DNA of 64,000 bases from Flavobacteriales bacterium (GTDB lineage: Bacteria > Bacteroidota > Bacteroidia > Flavobacteriales_D > CAJJDF01), in NCBI GenBank assembly GCA_020630395.1, contig JAHDBM010000010.1, forward strand, positions 5,054-69,053, read 5' to 3'. The translations under genes were made by a program, and so were the position numbers. Positions 46,034-57,868 of this stretch are shown in pieces. A model generated the notes under the pieces. That model made no database searches. It saw nothing but the letters and a program-made list of their open reading frames with translations, and was not told where the DNA came from. How positions within the stretch are numbered: the first letter of the stretch is position 1; every line of letters begins with the position of its first letter.

Positions 46034-46121
46034 TTCCCGGCTCTAAAACACTTATTCGCAAGGCTTCAAGAAGTTTTCAAAAGAAAAATGTGAATAAAAG
46101 CAGAAATCTCTCCCAAATTCA

Positions 46122-46151
46122 TTGGAAATTTAAAATAATAATGTAAATTTG
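46122..46151 (+). promoter_or_regulatory. Bacteroidota-type promoter of ribosomal supercluster (TTG-N19-TAAATTTG)
   Basis: TTG 46122-46124, TAAATTTG 46144-46151, 33 nt before rpsL ATG. Confidence 0.75.
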
Positions 46152-46184
46152 CACCCCAATAAAGTGTGAAGAAATAAGAAAAAT

Positions 46185-46559
46185 ATGCCTACAATTCAAC
46201 AACTAGTAAGAAAAGGAAGGGTATCCAAAACGAAAGTTAGTAAGTCAATAGCGCTTGCTTCATGTCCGCAAAGAAGAGGTGTTTGTGTAAGAGTTTACAC
46301 AGCAACTCCAAAGAAACCAAATTCAGCAATGAGAAAAGTTGCAAGGGTAAGGTTAACAAACGGAAAAGAGGTGAATGCATATATAGGAGGAGAAGGACAT
46401 AACCTACAAGAACACAGTATAGTGTTAGTGAGAGGAGGAAGAGTGAAAGATTTACCTGGTGTAAGATATCATATTGTAAGAGGAGCTCTAGATACAGCAG
46501 GAGTAGAAGGAAGAACTCAAAGAAGATCAAAATACGGAGCGAAAGCACCTAAAAAATAA
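46185..46559 (+). CDS. rpsL: 30S ribosomal protein S12
   Basis: [12 protein letters not shown]...[17 protein letters not shown]. Confidence 0.99.
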   Translation: MPTIQQLVRKGRVSKTKVSKSIALASCPQRRGVCVRVYTATPKKPNSAMRKVARVRLTNGKEVNAYIGGEGHNLQEHSIVLVRGGRVKDLPGVRYHIVRGALDTAGVEGRTQRRSKYGAKAPKK

Positions 46560-46590
46560 TTCTAAGTAAGAATAATATTCATTAGTAAAG

Positions 46591-47061
46591 ATGAGAAGAA
46601 GAAAAGCCAAACAGCACAGAATATTACCTGATCCTAAATTTAAGGATGTATTGGTAACGAAGTTTGTAAACAACCTTATGATGCATGGTAAGAAAGATAA
46701 AGCTTTCGCCATATTTTATGATGCATTGGATATTGTAGCAGAAAAGGTAGAAGAAGAAGAGCCGTTAGAGGTTTTTAAGAAAGGATTGATAAATATTACT
46801 CCTTCTGTTGAGGTTAGAAGTAGAAGAGTTGGTGGTGCTACTTATCAAATTCCTGCTCCAATTAGAGAAGGAAGAAAAGAGTCTTTAGGGATGAAGTGGT
46901 TAATCGGATTCGCAAGAAAAAGAAACGACAATTCAATGGCTCAAAAATTAGCTTCTGAAGTTATTGCTGCATACAAAGAAGAAGGTGGGGCATTTAAAAA
47001 GAAAGAAGATACATTAAGAATGGCTGAGGCAAACAAAGCATTCTCTCATTTTAGATTTTAA
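46591..47061 (+). CDS. rpsG: 30S ribosomal protein S7
   Basis: [17 protein letters not shown]. Confidence 0.98.
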   Translation: MRRRKAKQHRILPDPKFKDVLVTKFVNNLMMHGKKDKAFAIFYDALDIVAEKVEEEEPLEVFKKGLINITPSVEVRSRRVGGATYQIPAPIREGRKESLGMKWLIGFARKRNDNSMAQKLASEVIAAYKEEGGAFKKKEDTLRMAEANKAFSHFRF

Positions 47062-47073
47062 TAAGTATTACTG

Positions 47074-49176
47074 ATGGCTAGAGATTTAACATTAACAAGA
47101 AATATTGGTATTGCTGCGCATATTGATGCTGGTAAGACTACAACTACAGAGCGTATCCTTTTTTACACAGGTATGACTCATAAAATTGGAGAAGTACATG
47201 ATGGTGCTGCTACAATGGACTGGATGGAGCAAGAGCAAGAAAGAGGTATTACAATTACTTCTGCTGCTACTAAAACATTTTGGCCTTTCGAAGGTACAAA
47301 GTATCAAGTGAATATTATTGATACTCCAGGTCACGTAGATTTTACTGTTGAGGTAGAGCGTTCATTAAGAGTTCTTGATGGTGTTGTTGCTTTATTTAGT
47401 GCTGTTGATGGTGTTGAGCCTCAATCAGAGACTGTTTGGAGACAAGCGGATAAGTACAGAGTTCCAAGATTAGGTTTTGTAAATAAAATGGATAGACAAG
47501 GAGCAAACTTTTTACAAGTTTGTGATCAAGTAAGAGATATGCTTGGTGGTAATCCAGTTCCACTACAGATTCCAATTGGTGATGAAGATAACTTTAGAGG
47601 AGTTGTTGATTTAATTGCAATGAAAGGAATTGTTTGGAATGAGGCTGATAAAGGAATGACTTTTGAAGAAGTTGAAATTCCTGCAGACTTACAAGATCAA
47701 GTTACTGAGTACAGAGCTAAATTAATAGAGTCTGTAGCTGAATATGATGATACGTTAATGGAGAAATTCTTCGAAGACGAAACATCAATTACAGAAGATG
47801 AGGTTATTGAGGCATTAAGAAAAGCAACTATTGATATGTCTATCATACCAATGATGTGTGGTTCTGCTTTTAAAAATAAAGGTGTTCAAACTATGCTTGA
47901 TGCGGTTATCCGTTTCTTACCTTCACCAATGGATGTTGAAGCTATTGAAGGATATAACCCAAAGACTGATGAGCCAGATTCAAGAAAGCCAGATGTTAAT
48001 GAGCCATTTTCAGCTTTAGCATTTAAAATTGCTACTGATCCTTTCGTAGGAAGATTATGTTTTATTAGAGCATATTCTGGTAAATTAGATGCTGGATCTT
48101 ACGTTAGAAATACAAGGTCTGGTAACAAAGAGAGAATTTCTCGTATATACCAAATGCACTCTAACAAGCAAAATCCAGTTGATTCATTAGAAGCTGGAGA
48201 TATAGGGGCAGTTGTTGGATTTAAAGATATTAGAACTGGTGATACATTATGTGAAGATGGTAAATTGATTGTATTAGAATCAATGTCTTTCCCAGAGCCA
48301 GTAATTGGTGTTGCTATTGAGCCAAAAACTCAAGGTGACATGGATAAATTAGGGGTTGGTTTAGGTAAACTAGCTGAAGAGGATCCAACTTTCCAAGTTA
48401 GAACTGATGAAGAAACTGGTCAAACAGTTATATCAGGAATGGGAGAGTTACACCTAGAGATTTTGATCGATCGTTTAAAAAGAGAATTTAACGTAGAAGT
48501 TAATCAAGGGGCACCTCAAGTTTCTTACAAAGAAGCAATTAGAGGTTCTGTTGATCATAGAGAAGTTTATAAGAAACAATCTGGAGGTAGAGGTAAATTT
48601 GCTGATATAGTTGTTACTATCGAGCCAAGAGAAGATGAGAAGGAAGGATTAGAGTTTGTAAACATTATTAAGGGTGGTAATATTCCTAAAGAATTTGTTC
48701 CTTCTGTAGAGAAAGGTTTCAAAGAGGCTATGAAAAATGGTGTGATGGCTGGATTTACTGTTGACTCTTTAAAAGTAACGCTTAAGGATGGTTCTTTCCA
48801 CGCAGTAGATTCTGATCAGCTTTCTTTTGAAATAGCGGCTAAAATGGCATTTAAGAATGCTTGTAAGCAAGCTAATCCAGTTATTTTGGAGCCAATTATG
48901 AAATTGGAGGTTATTACGCCAGAAGCTAGTATGGGGGATATAATCGGAGATTTAAGTAGAAGAAGAGGTCAAGTTGAAGGGCAGGATGATAGAAACGGAG
49001 CAAAAGTGATCAAAGCAAAAGTTCCATTATCTAACATGTTTGGATATGTTACTCAATTAAGAACAATGTCTTCTGGTAGAGCTACTTCAACAATGGAGTT
49101 TTCACATTACCAAGACACTCCTAGAGATGTGTCTGAAAAAGTAATGGCAGAAGTTAAAGGTAAATTAGAAGCTTAA
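47074..49176 (+). CDS. fusA: Elongation factor G
   Basis: [24 protein letters not shown]. Confidence 0.99.
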   Translation: MARDLTLTRNIGIAAHIDAGKTTTTERILFYTGMTHKIGEVHDGAATMDWMEQEQERGITITSAATKTFWPFEGTKYQVNIIDTPGHVDFTVEVERSLRVLDGVVALFSAVDGVEPQSETVWRQADKYRVPRLGFVNKMDRQGANFLQVCDQVRDMLGGNPVPLQIPIGDEDNFRGVVDLIAMKGIVWNEADKGMTFEEVEIPADLQDQVTEYRAKLIESVAEYDDTLMEKFFEDETSITEDEVIEALRKATIDMSIIPMMCGSAFKNKGVQTMLDAVIRFLPSPMDVEAIEGYNPKTDEPDSRKPDVNEPFSALAFKIATDPFVGRLCFIRAYSGKLDAGSYVRNTRSGNKERISRIYQMHSNKQNPVDSLEAGDIGAVVGFKDIRTGDTLCEDGKLIVLESMSFPEPVIGVAIEPKTQGDMDKLGVGLGKLAEEDPTFQVRTDEETGQTVISGMGELHLEILIDRLKREFNVEVNQGAPQVSYKEAIRGSVDHREVYKKQSGGRGKFADIVVTIEPREDEKEGLEFVNIIKGGNIPKEFVPSVEKGFKEAMKNGVMAGFTVDSLKVTLKDGSFHAVDSDQLSFEIAAKMAFKNACKQANPVILEPIMKLEVITPEASMGDIIGDLSRRRGQVEGQDDRNGAKVIKAKVPLSNMFGYVTQLRTMSSGRATSTMEFSHYQDTPRDVSEKVMAEVKGKLEA

Positions 49177-49188
49177 TTTTTAGAGAAG

Positions 49189-49500
49189 ATGAGTCAGAAA
49201 ATTAGAATAAAGTTAAAGTCGTACGATCATAATTTAGTAGATAAATCTGCTGAAAAGATTGTAAAAACAGTAAAAGCAACAGGTGCTGTTGTTAGTGGGC
49301 CAGTTCCGTTACCTACGCACAAAAGAATTTATACAGTTCTTAAGTCACCTCACGTAAATAAAAAAGCGAGAGAGCAGTTTGAATTAAATTCTTACAAGAG
49401 ATTGCTTGATATATATAGTAACTCAAATGCAGCTAAAACAATTGATGCATTAATGAAGTTAGAGTTACCAAGTGGAGTTAATGTTGAAATTAAAGTGTAA
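49189..49500 (+). CDS. rpsJ: 30S ribosomal protein S10
   Basis: [21 protein letters not shown]. Confidence 0.98.
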   Translation: MSQKIRIKLKSYDHNLVDKSAEKIVKTVKATGAVVSGPVPLPTHKRIYTVLKSPHVNKKAREQFELNSYKRLLDIYSNSNAAKTIDALMKLELPSGVNVEIKV

Positions 49501-49508
49501 TTAGAGTT

Positions 49509-50132
49509 ATGGCTACAGGTTTAATAGGAATAAAAAAAGGTATGACTAGCATCTTTGACGAGAATGGTAAAAATTTACCATGTACCGTTATTGAGATGGG
49601 TCCTTGTTTTGTTACTCAAATCAAGACTGAAGAAACTGATGGATATAATGCAGTTCAAGTTGGATTAGGAGAGAAGAAAGAAAACAAAACTTCAGCAGCC
49701 TTAAACGGACACTTTAAAAAAGCTAAAGTAAGTCCAAAAAGAAAATTAGTTGAATTTTCTCATTTCGATAAAGAAATTTCTTTAGGGGATACAGTTGCGG
49801 TAGCAGATGTATTTGCAGAAGGTGAATTTGTTGATGTAATTGGAACTTCTAAAGGTAAAGGTTTTCAAGGTGTTGTTAAAAGACATGGTTTTGGTGGAGT
49901 AGGTCAAGCAACACATGGTCAGCATAACAGGTTAAGAGCTCCAGGATCGATTGGTGCGGCTTCATATCCTGCAAGAGTTTTTAAAGGAATGAAAATGGCT
50001 GGTCAAACTGGTAATGTTAGAGTTAAGATGCAAAATCTTAAAGTGCTTAAGGTTCTAGAAGATAAAAATGTAATAGTTGTTAAAGGAGCAATTCCAGGAC
50101 ACAATGGTAATTACGTAATAGTAGAGAAGTAA
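49509..50132 (+). CDS. rplC: 50S ribosomal protein L3
   Basis: [33 protein letters not shown]. Confidence 0.98.
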   Translation: MATGLIGIKKGMTSIFDENGKNLPCTVIEMGPCFVTQIKTEETDGYNAVQVGLGEKKENKTSAALNGHFKKAKVSPKRKLVEFSHFDKEISLGDTVAVADVFAEGEFVDVIGTSKGKGFQGVVKRHGFGGVGQATHGQHNRLRAPGSIGAASYPARVFKGMKMAGQTGNVRVKMQNLKVLKVLEDKNVIVVKGAIPGHNGNYVIVEK

Positions 50133-50761
50133 TGAGTTTAGAAGTTCAAAATATAGAAGGTAAGTCAACTGGAAAAAAAGTTGATTTAAATAAAGAAATT
50201 TTTGGTATTGAGCCAAATGATCATGTTATATATTTAGATGTGAAATGGTATTTAGCTCACAAGAGACAAGGTACTAGCAAATCTAAAGAAAGAGCTGAGA
50301 TCAAAGGAAGTACTAGAAAGATTAAGAAGCAAAAGGGTACTGGTACTGCCAGAGCAGGTAGTATTAAGAATCCATTGTTTAGAGGCGGAGGTACAGTTTT
50401 TGGACCCAAACCAAGAAACTATGACTTCAAACTAAACAAGAAAGTTAAGAGATTAGCTAGAAAGTCTGCTTTAGCATATAAAGCTCAAGAAGGTAATATT
50501 ATAGTACTTGAAGACTTTAATATGGAGGAGCCTAAAACTAAGGAGTTTAAAAGTATTTTGGAAAAAATAGGAGTTTTAACAGAAAAATCATTATTTTTGT
50601 TGCCCGCTAAAAACGAGCAGATTGAGCTTTCTGCAAGAAACTTAAAGAAAGCAAATGTACGTTTAGCTGATACAATTACGAGTTATGAAGTATTGCATGC
50701 TGATAAATTAATTGTTACAGAAAGCGCATTAGAAACATTGAATAACTATTTAGTAAGATAG
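50132..50761 (+). CDS. rplD: 50S ribosomal protein L4
   Basis: GTSKSKERAEIKGSTRKIKKQKGTGTARAGSIKNPLFRGGGTVFGPKPR. Confidence 0.98.
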   Translation: MSLEVQNIEGKSTGKKVDLNKEIFGIEPNDHVIYLDVKWYLAHKRQGTSKSKERAEIKGSTRKIKKQKGTGTARAGSIKNPLFRGGGTVFGPKPRNYDFKLNKKVKRLARKSALAYKAQEGNIIVLEDFNMEEPKTKEFKSILEKIGVLTEKSLFLLPAKNEQIELSARNLKKANVRLADTITSYEVLHADKLIVTESALETLNNYLVR

Positions 50762-50763
50762 AA

Positions 50764-51060
50764 ATGATCGATATTTTAAAAAAACCTGTGATCACTGAGA
50801 AATCAGAGCAAATGATCGAAAAGTATAACACATATACTTTTGAAGTAGATCCTAAAGCGACTAAAGTTGATATTAAATCAGCTATCGAAGGCATGTATGA
50901 TGTTAAAGTAGCAAAGGTTAATACGATTAAATCGGGAGGTGGAAAGAAAGAGATGAAGTATACCAATAAAGGTGTTGTTCATCAAAAAAGAAAGATTGTA
51001 AAGAAAGCACTTATTACTCTTGAAGAAGGTGATGAGATTGACTTTTATAGTAATATATAG
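50764..51060 (+). CDS. rplW: 50S ribosomal protein L23
   Basis: [31 protein letters not shown]. Confidence 0.98.
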   Translation: MIDILKKPVITEKSEQMIEKYNTYTFEVDPKATKVDIKSAIEGMYDVKVAKVNTIKSGGGKKEMKYTNKGVVHQKRKIVKKALITLEEGDEIDFYSNI

Positions 51061-51065
51061 TAACA

Positions 51066-51887
51066 ATGGCAGTAAGAAAATTAAAACCAACTACGCCTGG
51101 ACAAAGGCATAAAGTAGCAAGTGATTTCTCTGAAATTACTACAAGCAAACCTGAGAAAAGTTTACTAGCTCCGATTAAAAAATCGGGTGGTAGAAATAAT
51201 CAGGGTAGAATGACTATGCGTTATAGAGGAGGAGGTCATAAAAGACGTTACCGTATAATGGACTTTAAAAGAGATAAGTTTGGTTTAAATGCTGAAGTTA
51301 TGTCTGTTGAGTATGATCCAAATAGAAGCGCTCGTATTGCTTTAGTTAAATATACTGATGGAGAAAAAAGATATATTATCGCTCCAGCAGGACTTAAAGT
51401 TGGTCAAATTTTACAATCAGGTAAAGGGGTTGAGCCAAACACAGGTAATGCACTTTATTTAAGTGAAATACCATTTGGTACATTTATACACAATATTGAA
51501 TTGCACCCAGGTCAGGGAGGAATCTTAGCAAGAAGTGCAGGAGCTTATGCTCAGTTAGCCGCTAGAGATGGAAAATATGCTATTGTTAAATTACCTTCAG
51601 GGGAAACTAGAATGATTTTACAAACTTGTATGGCAACTGTTGGAGTAGTTTCTAACGCGCAACACAACTTAGTAAGATCAGGAAAAGCAGGTAGAACGAG
51701 ATGGTTAGGAAGAAGACCAAGAGTTAGAGGTGTAGCAATGAATCCAGTTGATCACCCAATGGGTGGTGGTGAAGGTAAATCTTCAGGAGGTCACCCAAGA
51801 TCAAGAAATGGTATTCCAGCTAAAGGATATAAAACAAGAGATAAGAATAAATCTTCGAATAGATTAATAATTGAAAGAAGAAAATAA
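51066..51887 (+). CDS. rplB: 50S ribosomal protein L2
   Basis: [43 protein letters not shown]. Confidence 0.99.
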   Translation: MAVRKLKPTTPGQRHKVASDFSEITTSKPEKSLLAPIKKSGGRNNQGRMTMRYRGGGHKRRYRIMDFKRDKFGLNAEVMSVEYDPNRSARIALVKYTDGEKRYIIAPAGLKVGQILQSGKGVEPNTGNALYLSEIPFGTFIHNIELHPGQGGILARSAGAYAQLAARDGKYAIVKLPSGETRMILQTCMATVGVVSNAQHNLVRSGKAGRTRWLGRRPRVRGVAMNPVDHPMGGGEGKSSGGHPRSRNGIPAKGYKTRDKNKSSNRLIIERRK

Positions 51888-51892
51888 TTGTT

Positions 51893-52165
51893 ATGAGTAG
51901 ATCATTAAAAAAACCACCGTTTGTATATTACAAACTTGAGAATAAGGTTGTAAAATCTAAAGAGTCAGGAAAAAAGGAAGTGATAAAAACTTGGTCAAGA
52001 GCAAGTACTATTACACCTGATTTTGTTGGAATGACATTTGCAGTTCACAATGGAAATAAGTTTATACCAGTTTTTTGTACTGAAAATATGGTAGGACACA
52101 AGTTAGGGGAATTTGCTCCTACTAGAAATTTCCGTGGGCATGGTGGAAAAAAAGGTAAAAAATAA
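51893..52165 (+). CDS. rpsS: 30S ribosomal protein S19
   Basis: [11 protein letters not shown]...[23 protein letters not shown]. Confidence 0.98.
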   Translation: MSRSLKKPPFVYYKLENKVVKSKESGKKEVIKTWSRASTITPDFVGMTFAVHNGNKFIPVFCTENMVGHKLGEFAPTRNFRGHGGKKGKK

Positions 52166-52185
52166 TTAAATAATAAAATTTTCTC

Positions 52186-52572
52186 ATGGGGGCTAGAAAA
52201 AGGTTAATGGCGGAAAGGTTAAAGGAAGAAAGAAAATCTATAGCAAATGCTAAGTTGATTGGATGTCCTATACCACCTAGAAAAATGAGATTAGTAGCTG
52301 ATATGATCAGAGGACAGGAAGTAGCTAAAGCGCTTGTTGTTTTAAAGCATAATCCTAAGTTAGCTTCTAATTATTTGGAAAAGTTGTTACTATCAGCTGT
52401 TTCAAATTGGCAAAATAAAAATGAAGGAGGAGATCCTGATGGTTTATATATTAGTGAAATCATGGTTGGACCAGGACCTTCATTAAAAAGAATTAAAGCT
52501 GCTCCTCAGGGAAGAGCTCATAGAATTAGAAAGAGATCGAATCACGTTACACTTACAGTAGATAAAATTTAA
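52186..52572 (+). CDS. rplV: 50S ribosomal protein L22
   Basis: [16 protein letters not shown]...[28 protein letters not shown]. Confidence 0.98.
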   Translation: MGARKRLMAERLKEERKSIANAKLIGCPIPPRKMRLVADMIRGQEVAKALVVLKHNPKLASNYLEKLLLSAVSNWQNKNEGGDPDGLYISEIMVGPGPSLKRIKAAPQGRAHRIRKRSNHVTLTVDKI

Positions 52573-52573
52573 T

Positions 52574-53284
52574 ATGGGACAAAAAACAAATCCTATTGGA
52601 AACAGATTAGGCTTCATCAGAGGATGGGATTCTAATTGGTATGGTGGAAAAAACTATGTTGAAAAGATAGTTGAAGACGATAAGATTAGAACTTATATAA
52701 GTGCTAGACTTAGAAAAGCTAGTGTTGCAAAAGTTGTAATTGAAAGAACACTAAAATTTGTAACGGTAACAATTCATACTGCTAGACCAGGTGTTATTAT
52801 TGGTAAAGGAGGATCAGAAGTTGACAAGTTAAAAGAAGAGCTTAAGAAGCTTACAGGGAATGAAATTCAAATTAATATTTTTGAAGTTAAAAGACCTGAA
52901 TTAGATGCAAGATTAGTAGCGGAAGGAATTGCTAGACAAGTTGAAGCAAGAATATCTTATAGAAGAGCTACAAAAATGTCTATAGCATCTACTATAAGAA
53001 TGGGAGCAGAAGGTATTAAAGTTAAAGTTAGTGGTAGACTAAATGGAGCTGAGATGGCAAGAAGTGAACTGTATAAAGAAGGAAGAACACCATTACATAC
53101 GTTTAGAGCTGATATTGATTATGCAGTTGCTGAAGCTCATACTACCTATGGTAGAATAGGTATTAAAGTATGGATCTGTAAAGGTGAAGTATATGGTAAG
53201 AGAGATTTATCACCTAATATTGTTAAAGGAGGTAAAGGTGGAGATAATAGAGGTGGAGGAAAAAGAAAGCCAAGAAGAAGATAA
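52574..53284 (+). CDS. rpsC: 30S ribosomal protein S3
   Basis: [25 protein letters not shown] domain. Confidence 0.98.
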   Translation: MGQKTNPIGNRLGFIRGWDSNWYGGKNYVEKIVEDDKIRTYISARLRKASVAKVVIERTLKFVTVTIHTARPGVIIGKGGSEVDKLKEELKKLTGNEIQINIFEVKRPELDARLVAEGIARQVEARISYRRATKMSIASTIRMGAEGIKVKVSGRLNGAEMARSELYKEGRTPLHTFRADIDYAVAEAHTTYGRIGIKVWICKGEVYGKRDLSPNIVKGGKGGDNRGGGKRKPRRR

Positions 53285-53310
53285 GGTTTAAGTTTTAAAA
53301 ACAAGGTATA

Positions 53311-53730
53311 ATGTTACAACCAAAAAGAGTTAAAAGAAGAAATGCCCAAAAAGGGAAAATGAAAGGTCTTGCCTACAGAGGTAGTGAAGTAACTTTCGGT
53401 TCTTTTGGACTAAAAACGTTAGAGCAAGGTTGGATTACATCTAGACAAATAGAAGCAGCTAGGATTGCAGTTACTAGATATATGAAGAGACAAGGTCAAG
53501 TATGGATACGTATTTTTCCAGACAAGCCGGTAACTTCTAAGCCAGCAGAGGTAAGGATGGGTAAAGGTAAAGGTGCTCTGAGTCATTATGTTGCTCCTGT
53601 TAAGCCAGGTAGAATAATGTTTGAGTGCGAAGGGGTAGATCATGAAACTGCTAAAGAAGCAATGAGATTGGCAGCTCAAAAATTACCTGTTAAAACTAAA
53701 TTTGTAGTAAGAAGAGATTACGTAATCTAA
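53311..53730 (+). CDS. rplP: 50S ribosomal protein L16
   Basis: [30 protein letters not shown]. Confidence 0.98.
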   Translation: MLQPKRVKRRNAQKGKMKGLAYRGSEVTFGSFGLKTLEQGWITSRQIEAARIAVTRYMKRQGQVWIRIFPDKPVTSKPAEVRMGKGKGALSHYVAPVKPGRIMFECEGVDHETAKEAMRLAAQKLPVKTKFVVRRDYVI

Positions 53731-53743
53731 TTGATTTATTAAA

Positions 53744-53944
53744 ATGACTAATCAAGAAATAAGAGATTTATCCGATAAAGAATTATCAGCAGAGTTAATA
53801 GAAACTAAAACACATTTAACTCGATTGAAATTAAATCATAAGGTTTCGGATATAGAAAATCCAATGATAATTCGTTCAACTAGGAGAAAAGTTGCTAGAA
53901 TTAAAACGGAGATAAGCAGTAGAAAGAATAATAAAGTTCAATAA
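53744..53944 (+). CDS. rpmC: 50S ribosomal protein L29
   Basis: IRDLSDKELSAELIETKTHLTRLKLNHKVSDIENP. Confidence 0.97.
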   Translation: MTNQEIRDLSDKELSAELIETKTHLTRLKLNHKVSDIENPMIIRSTRRKVARIKTEISSRKNNKVQ

Positions 53945-53953
53945 TCTTTTGAG

Positions 53954-54208
53954 ATGGAAAGAAATTTAAGAAAAGAGCGTGTTGGGATTGTTTCTAGTAA
54001 CAAGATGGATAAAACCATTTCTGTGCTTGTAGAAAGAAGGGTAAAGCATGCTATGTATGGTAAATACTTAAAGAAATCTAGAAAATTCATGGCTCATGAT
54101 GAAGAGAATACATGTAATGCTGGTGATTTAGTACGTATCATGGAGACAAGACCAATGAGTAAGAACAAGTGTTGGAGATTAGTAGAAGTTTTAGAAAGAG
54201 CTAAATAA
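53954..54208 (+). CDS. rpsQ: 30S ribosomal protein S17
   Basis: [30 protein letters not shown]. Confidence 0.98.
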   Translation: MERNLRKERVGIVSSNKMDKTISVLVERRVKHAMYGKYLKKSRKFMAHDEENTCNAGDLVRIMETRPMSKNKCWRLVEVLERAK

Positions 54209-54214
54209 TTAGAG

Positions 54215-54583
54215 ATGATACAACAAGAGTCAAGACTAAGAATTGCTGATAACAGTGGAGCTAAAGAAGTACTTTGTATAAGAGTTCTTGGTGGTACTGG
54301 TAGAAGATACGCTTCAATTGGTGATGAAATAGTTGTTACTGTTAAGGACGCAGCTCCGAATGGTAATGTTAAAAAAGGAACTGTTTCAAGAGCGGTTGTC
54401 GTAAGAACAAAAAAAGAAATCAGAAGACCTGATGGATCATACATTAGATTTGATGACAATGCAGCTGTATTATTAAATGCAACTGGAGAAATGAGAGGGA
54501 CTAGGATATTTGGCCCAGTAGCAAGAGAATTGAGAGATAAACAATACATGAAAGTTGTTTCTCTAGCACCTGAGGTACTTTAA
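54215..54583 (+). CDS. rplN: 50S ribosomal protein L14
   Basis: [27 protein letters not shown]. Confidence 0.99.
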   Translation: MIQQESRLRIADNSGAKEVLCIRVLGGTGRRYASIGDEIVVTVKDAAPNGNVKKGTVSRAVVVRTKKEIRRPDGSYIRFDDNAAVLLNATGEMRGTRIFGPVARELRDKQYMKVVSLAPEVL

Positions 54584-54595
54584 AATATATTTGAA

Positions 54596-54967
54596 ATGTT
54601 AAAACACAAGAAGTTACATATTAAAGTTGGAGACAAAGTTTATATCTCAACTGGTGTTTCTAAAGGAAAAAAAGCTGAAGTTATTAGTATCAATAGAAAA
54701 AATGCTAGAGCTACAGTTAGAGGTTTAGAAGGTGAGAATCTTAATATGATAAAAAAACATGTTAAGCCTAATAGTGATAAGGAATTTCCTGAAGGTGGAA
54801 TTATTGAAAAGGATCCTACAATCCATATTTCAAACCTTATGGTATTAGATCCTTCAACTAATGAGCCAACAAAAACAAAGATTGTAAGAAAAGAAGTTAC
54901 GATTAGTGGTAAAACTAAGACTATACCAGTAAGAGTTTCTAAGAAAACGGAACAAGAAATAGATTAA
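54596..54967 (+). CDS. rplX: 50S ribosomal protein L24
   Basis: [30 protein letters not shown]. Confidence 0.97.
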   Translation: MLKHKKLHIKVGDKVYISTGVSKGKKAEVISINRKNARATVRGLEGENLNMIKKHVKPNSDKEFPEGGIIEKDPTIHISNLMVLDPSTNEPTKTKIVRKEVTISGKTKTIPVRVSKKTEQEID

Positions 54968-54968
54968 G

Positions 54969-55514
54969 ATGGAGTATACACCTAGATTAAGAAAGCAATA
55001 TTCGGACGAAGTAGTCCCTGCGCTAAAGGAGAAGTTCGGTTACAAAAATGTAATGGAAATTCCTAAGTTGACAAAGATTTGTCTGAGTCAAGGTTTAGGA
55101 GCTGCCGTAGCTGATAAGAAATTAGTTGACTCTGCTGTTGAAGAGATGACTATTATTTCTGGTCAAAAAGCTGTACCTACTTACTCAAAGAAAGATATAT
55201 CTAACTTCAAGCTAAGAAAGGGAATGCCTATTGGAGCAAGAGTGACATTAAGAGGAGATATGATGTATGAGTTTTTAGATCGATTAATTTCTGTATCTTT
55301 GCCGAGAACTAGAGATTTTAGAGGTGTGTCTGCAAAAGGAGATGGTAGAGGAAACTTTACAATTGGAATTAAAGAGCAGATTATATTTCCAGAAATAGAT
55401 ATAGATAAAGTAAAAAATATTAACGGAATGGATATTTCTTTTGTTTCAACTGCTAAGACAGATGAAGAGGCTAAAGAATTATTAACACAATTCGGTTTAC
55501 CATTTAAAAAGTAA
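54969..55514 (+). CDS. rplE: 50S ribosomal protein L5
   Basis: [42 protein letters not shown]. Confidence 0.98.
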   Translation: MEYTPRLRKQYSDEVVPALKEKFGYKNVMEIPKLTKICLSQGLGAAVADKKLVDSAVEEMTIISGQKAVPTYSKKDISNFKLRKGMPIGARVTLRGDMMYEFLDRLISVSLPRTRDFRGVSAKGDGRGNFTIGIKEQIIFPEIDIDKVKNINGMDISFVSTAKTDEEAKELLTQFGLPFKK

Positions 55515-55518
55515 AGAT

Positions 55519-55788
55519 ATGGCTAAAGAGTCAATGAAAGCAAGAGAAAGAAAAAGAGCAAAAATGGTTGCTAAATATGCAGCTAAAAGAAAAGCTCTTT
55601 TAGAAGCGGGTGATTACGAAGGGTTACAAAAGTTGCCAAAAAATGCATCTCCAGTTAGGTTACATAACAGATGTCAATTAACAGGAAGACCAAGAGGTTA
55701 TATGAGACAATTTGGTATTTCAAGGGTAACATTTAGAGAAATGGCATTAGAAGGAAAAATACCAGGTGTTAAAAAAGCAAGTTGGTAA
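55519..55788 (+). CDS. rpsN: 30S ribosomal protein S14 (zinc-independent form)
   Basis: [17 protein letters not shown]...[27 protein letters not shown]; no CxxC pairs. Confidence 0.98.
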   Translation: MAKESMKARERKRAKMVAKYAAKRKALLEAGDYEGLQKLPKNASPVRLHNRCQLTGRPRGYMRQFGISRVTFREMALEGKIPGVKKASW

Positions 55789-55811
55789 AATTATATTAAG
55801 AAGAAATTATT

Positions 55812-56210
55812 ATGGTAACTGATCCAATAGCAGATTATTTAACGAGAATTAGAAATGCAGTAAAAGCTAAACATAGAGTGGTAAGCATACCATCTTCTAA
55901 GTTGAAAGTAGCTATTACTAAAATTTTAATGGAGAAAGGATATATCCTTAACTACAAAGTAGAAGAGGATAATAAACAAAATGTAATTAAAATTGCATTA
56001 AAATATGATCCTAGGTCAAGCAAATCTTCTTTTACTAAATTAAAGAGGGTGAGTAGACCGGGATTAAGAAGATATGTTGATGTAGAAAGTTTGCCTCGTG
56101 TACTGAATGGTTTAGGTATAGCTATTATGTCTACTTCAAAAGGAGTTATCACTAATAAGGAGGCGAAAAACCTAAATGTTGGTGGAGAGGTTTTATGTTA
56201 CATTTATTAA
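55812..56210 (+). CDS. rpsH: 30S ribosomal protein S8
   Basis: MVTDPIADYLTRIRNAVKAKH. Confidence 0.98.
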   Translation: MVTDPIADYLTRIRNAVKAKHRVVSIPSSKLKVAITKILMEKGYILNYKVEEDNKQNVIKIALKYDPRSSKSSFTKLKRVSRPGLRRYVDVESLPRVLNGLGIAIMSTSKGVITNKEAKNLNVGGEVLCYIY

Positions 56211-56223
56211 ACACTAAACAGAG

Positions 56224-56775
56224 ATGTCTAGAATTGGAAATGCCCCTGTAAGTATAGTTGATGGAGTTACAGTATCATTTAATGATGGTGTAGTTACTGT
56301 AAAAGGAAAAAAGGGAGAATTAACACAGAAAATTGATAAAAGAATTTCTGTTGAAATTGAAGGTGACTCAATAAACTTTAAAAGATCTGATGATCAAAAA
56401 GAAAGTAGATCTTTACATGGTTTATACAGAGCGTTAGTTGCTAATATGATTGAGGGAGTTACTAATGGGTACAAAACTGAACAAGAATTGGTAGGTGTTG
56501 GTTACAGAGCTAACGTTAAAGGAAATCTTTTAGAATTAGCATTAGGATATTCACATCCTATTGTTATTGAAATACCAAGCGAAGTTAAAGTTACTGCTGA
56601 AACTGTGAAAGGTCAGCCACCTGTTGTTACTTTAGAATCACATGACAAACAATTAGTTGGTCAAGTGGCAGCTAAAATAAGATCACTTAGAAAGCCAGAG
56701 CCATATAAAGGTAAAGGTATTAAGTTTAAAGGTGAAGAACTAAGAAGAAAAGCAGGTAAAACTGCAGCTAAATAA
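56224..56775 (+). CDS. rplF: 50S ribosomal protein L6
   Basis: MSRIGNAPVSIVDGVTV; RKPEPYKGKGIKFKGE. Confidence 0.98.
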   Translation: MSRIGNAPVSIVDGVTVSFNDGVVTVKGKKGELTQKIDKRISVEIEGDSINFKRSDDQKESRSLHGLYRALVANMIEGVTNGYKTEQELVGVGYRANVKGNLLELALGYSHPIVIEIPSEVKVTAETVKGQPPVVTLESHDKQLVGQVAAKIRSLRKPEPYKGKGIKFKGEELRRKAGKTAAK

Positions 56776-56796
56776 TAAGTTAAAGCTTAATATAAG

Positions 56797-57147
56797 ATGG
56801 GTTTAAGTAAAGTTGAAAAAAGAATTAGGATTAAAAAGCGTGTACGTAAAAACATACATGGTACAGCTGACAAACCAAGACTTTCAGTATTTAGAAGTAA
56901 TAAAGAAATTTATGCTCAACTAATTAATGATGATAAGTCTGAAACGATTGTCTCAGCTTCATCTAGAGTTAAAGGTTTTCCTAAAGGAAATAAAATTGAA
57001 CAAGCTAAAGAAGTTGGTTCTATTTTAGCCAAAAAGGCAGTTGAATTAGGTGTTGATACGGTTGTGTTTGATAGAAATGGTTATGTTTATCACGGTAGAG
57101 TTAAATCTTTAGCTGAAGGTGCTCGTGAAAATGGACTTAAATTTTAA
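56797..57147 (+). CDS. rplR: 50S ribosomal protein L18
   Basis: [33 protein letters not shown]-type sequence. Confidence 0.98.
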   Translation: [116 protein letters not shown]

Positions 57148-57165
57148 TTTGGTAATAAAACAAAG

Positions 57166-57672
57166 ATGAGTAAACAAATTAAATCAGGAGATTTAGAGCT
57201 TAAAGATAAAGTTGTTGCAATAAATCGTGTAACTAAAGTTACTAAGGGTGGTAGACATTTTAGTTTTTCTGCTATGGTTGTAGTAGGTAATGAGAATGGG
57301 ATAGTTGGTGAAGGTCTTGGTAAGGCAAATGAAGTGACTGAAGCGATCACGAAGGCAATTGATAAAGCAAAGAAAAACTTAGTTAAAGTTCCAGTGTTTA
57401 ATGGTACTATACCACATGAGCAATTATCCAAATACGGAGGAGCAAAGGTTTTATTAAAACCTGCAACAAATGGTACAGGAGTTAAGGCAGGAGGTGCAAT
57501 GCGTGCTGTATTGGAGAGTGTTGGTGTCCATGATGTACTTGCTAAGTCTCAGGGTTCGTCTAATCCTCACAATTTAGTTAAAGCTACTATCAAAGCACTT
57601 TCAGAAATGAGAAGTCCTTTAGAAGTTGCTCAACAGAGAGGAGTTTCATTAGATGTTGTTTTTAACGGTTAA
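57166..57672 (+). CDS. rpsE: 30S ribosomal protein S5
   Basis: [32 protein letters not shown]. Confidence 0.98.
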   Translation: MSKQIKSGDLELKDKVVAINRVTKVTKGGRHFSFSAMVVVGNENGIVGEGLGKANEVTEAITKAIDKAKKNLVKVPVFNGTIPHEQLSKYGGAKVLLKPATNGTGVKAGGAMRAVLESVGVHDVLAKSQGSSNPHNLVKATIKALSEMRSPLEVAQQRGVSLDVVFNG

Positions 57673-57685
57673 TAAAATTTATAAA

Positions 57686-57862
57686 ATGGCTACTATAAAA
57701 ATTAAGCAAGTAAGAAGTGTTATTGGTAAACCTCAAAGACAAAAGGATACTATTAAGGCTTTAGGTTTCAAAAGAAATCAACAAATTATAGAAAAAGAAG
57801 ATACTCCAGCTGTTTTAGGCATGATTAGAAAAGTATCTCATTTAGTAGAAGTATTAGATTAA
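57686..57862 (+). CDS. rpmD: 50S ribosomal protein L30
   Basis: MATIKIKQVRSVIGKPQRQKDTIKALGFKRN; ATG at 57686 preferred over track start 57653. Confidence 0.96.
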   Translation: MATIKIKQVRSVIGKPQRQKDTIKALGFKRNQQIIEKEDTPAVLGMIRKVSHLVEVLD

Positions 57863-57868
57863 ATTATT

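Noticed and set aside
46237-46548. Leu-rich 103-aa minus-strand ORF
   Set aside because: Antisense to rpsL; composition is a complement artefact of Lys/Arg codons.
54094-54549. 151-aa minus-strand ORF
   Set aside because: Antisense to rpsQ/rplN, which are unambiguous.
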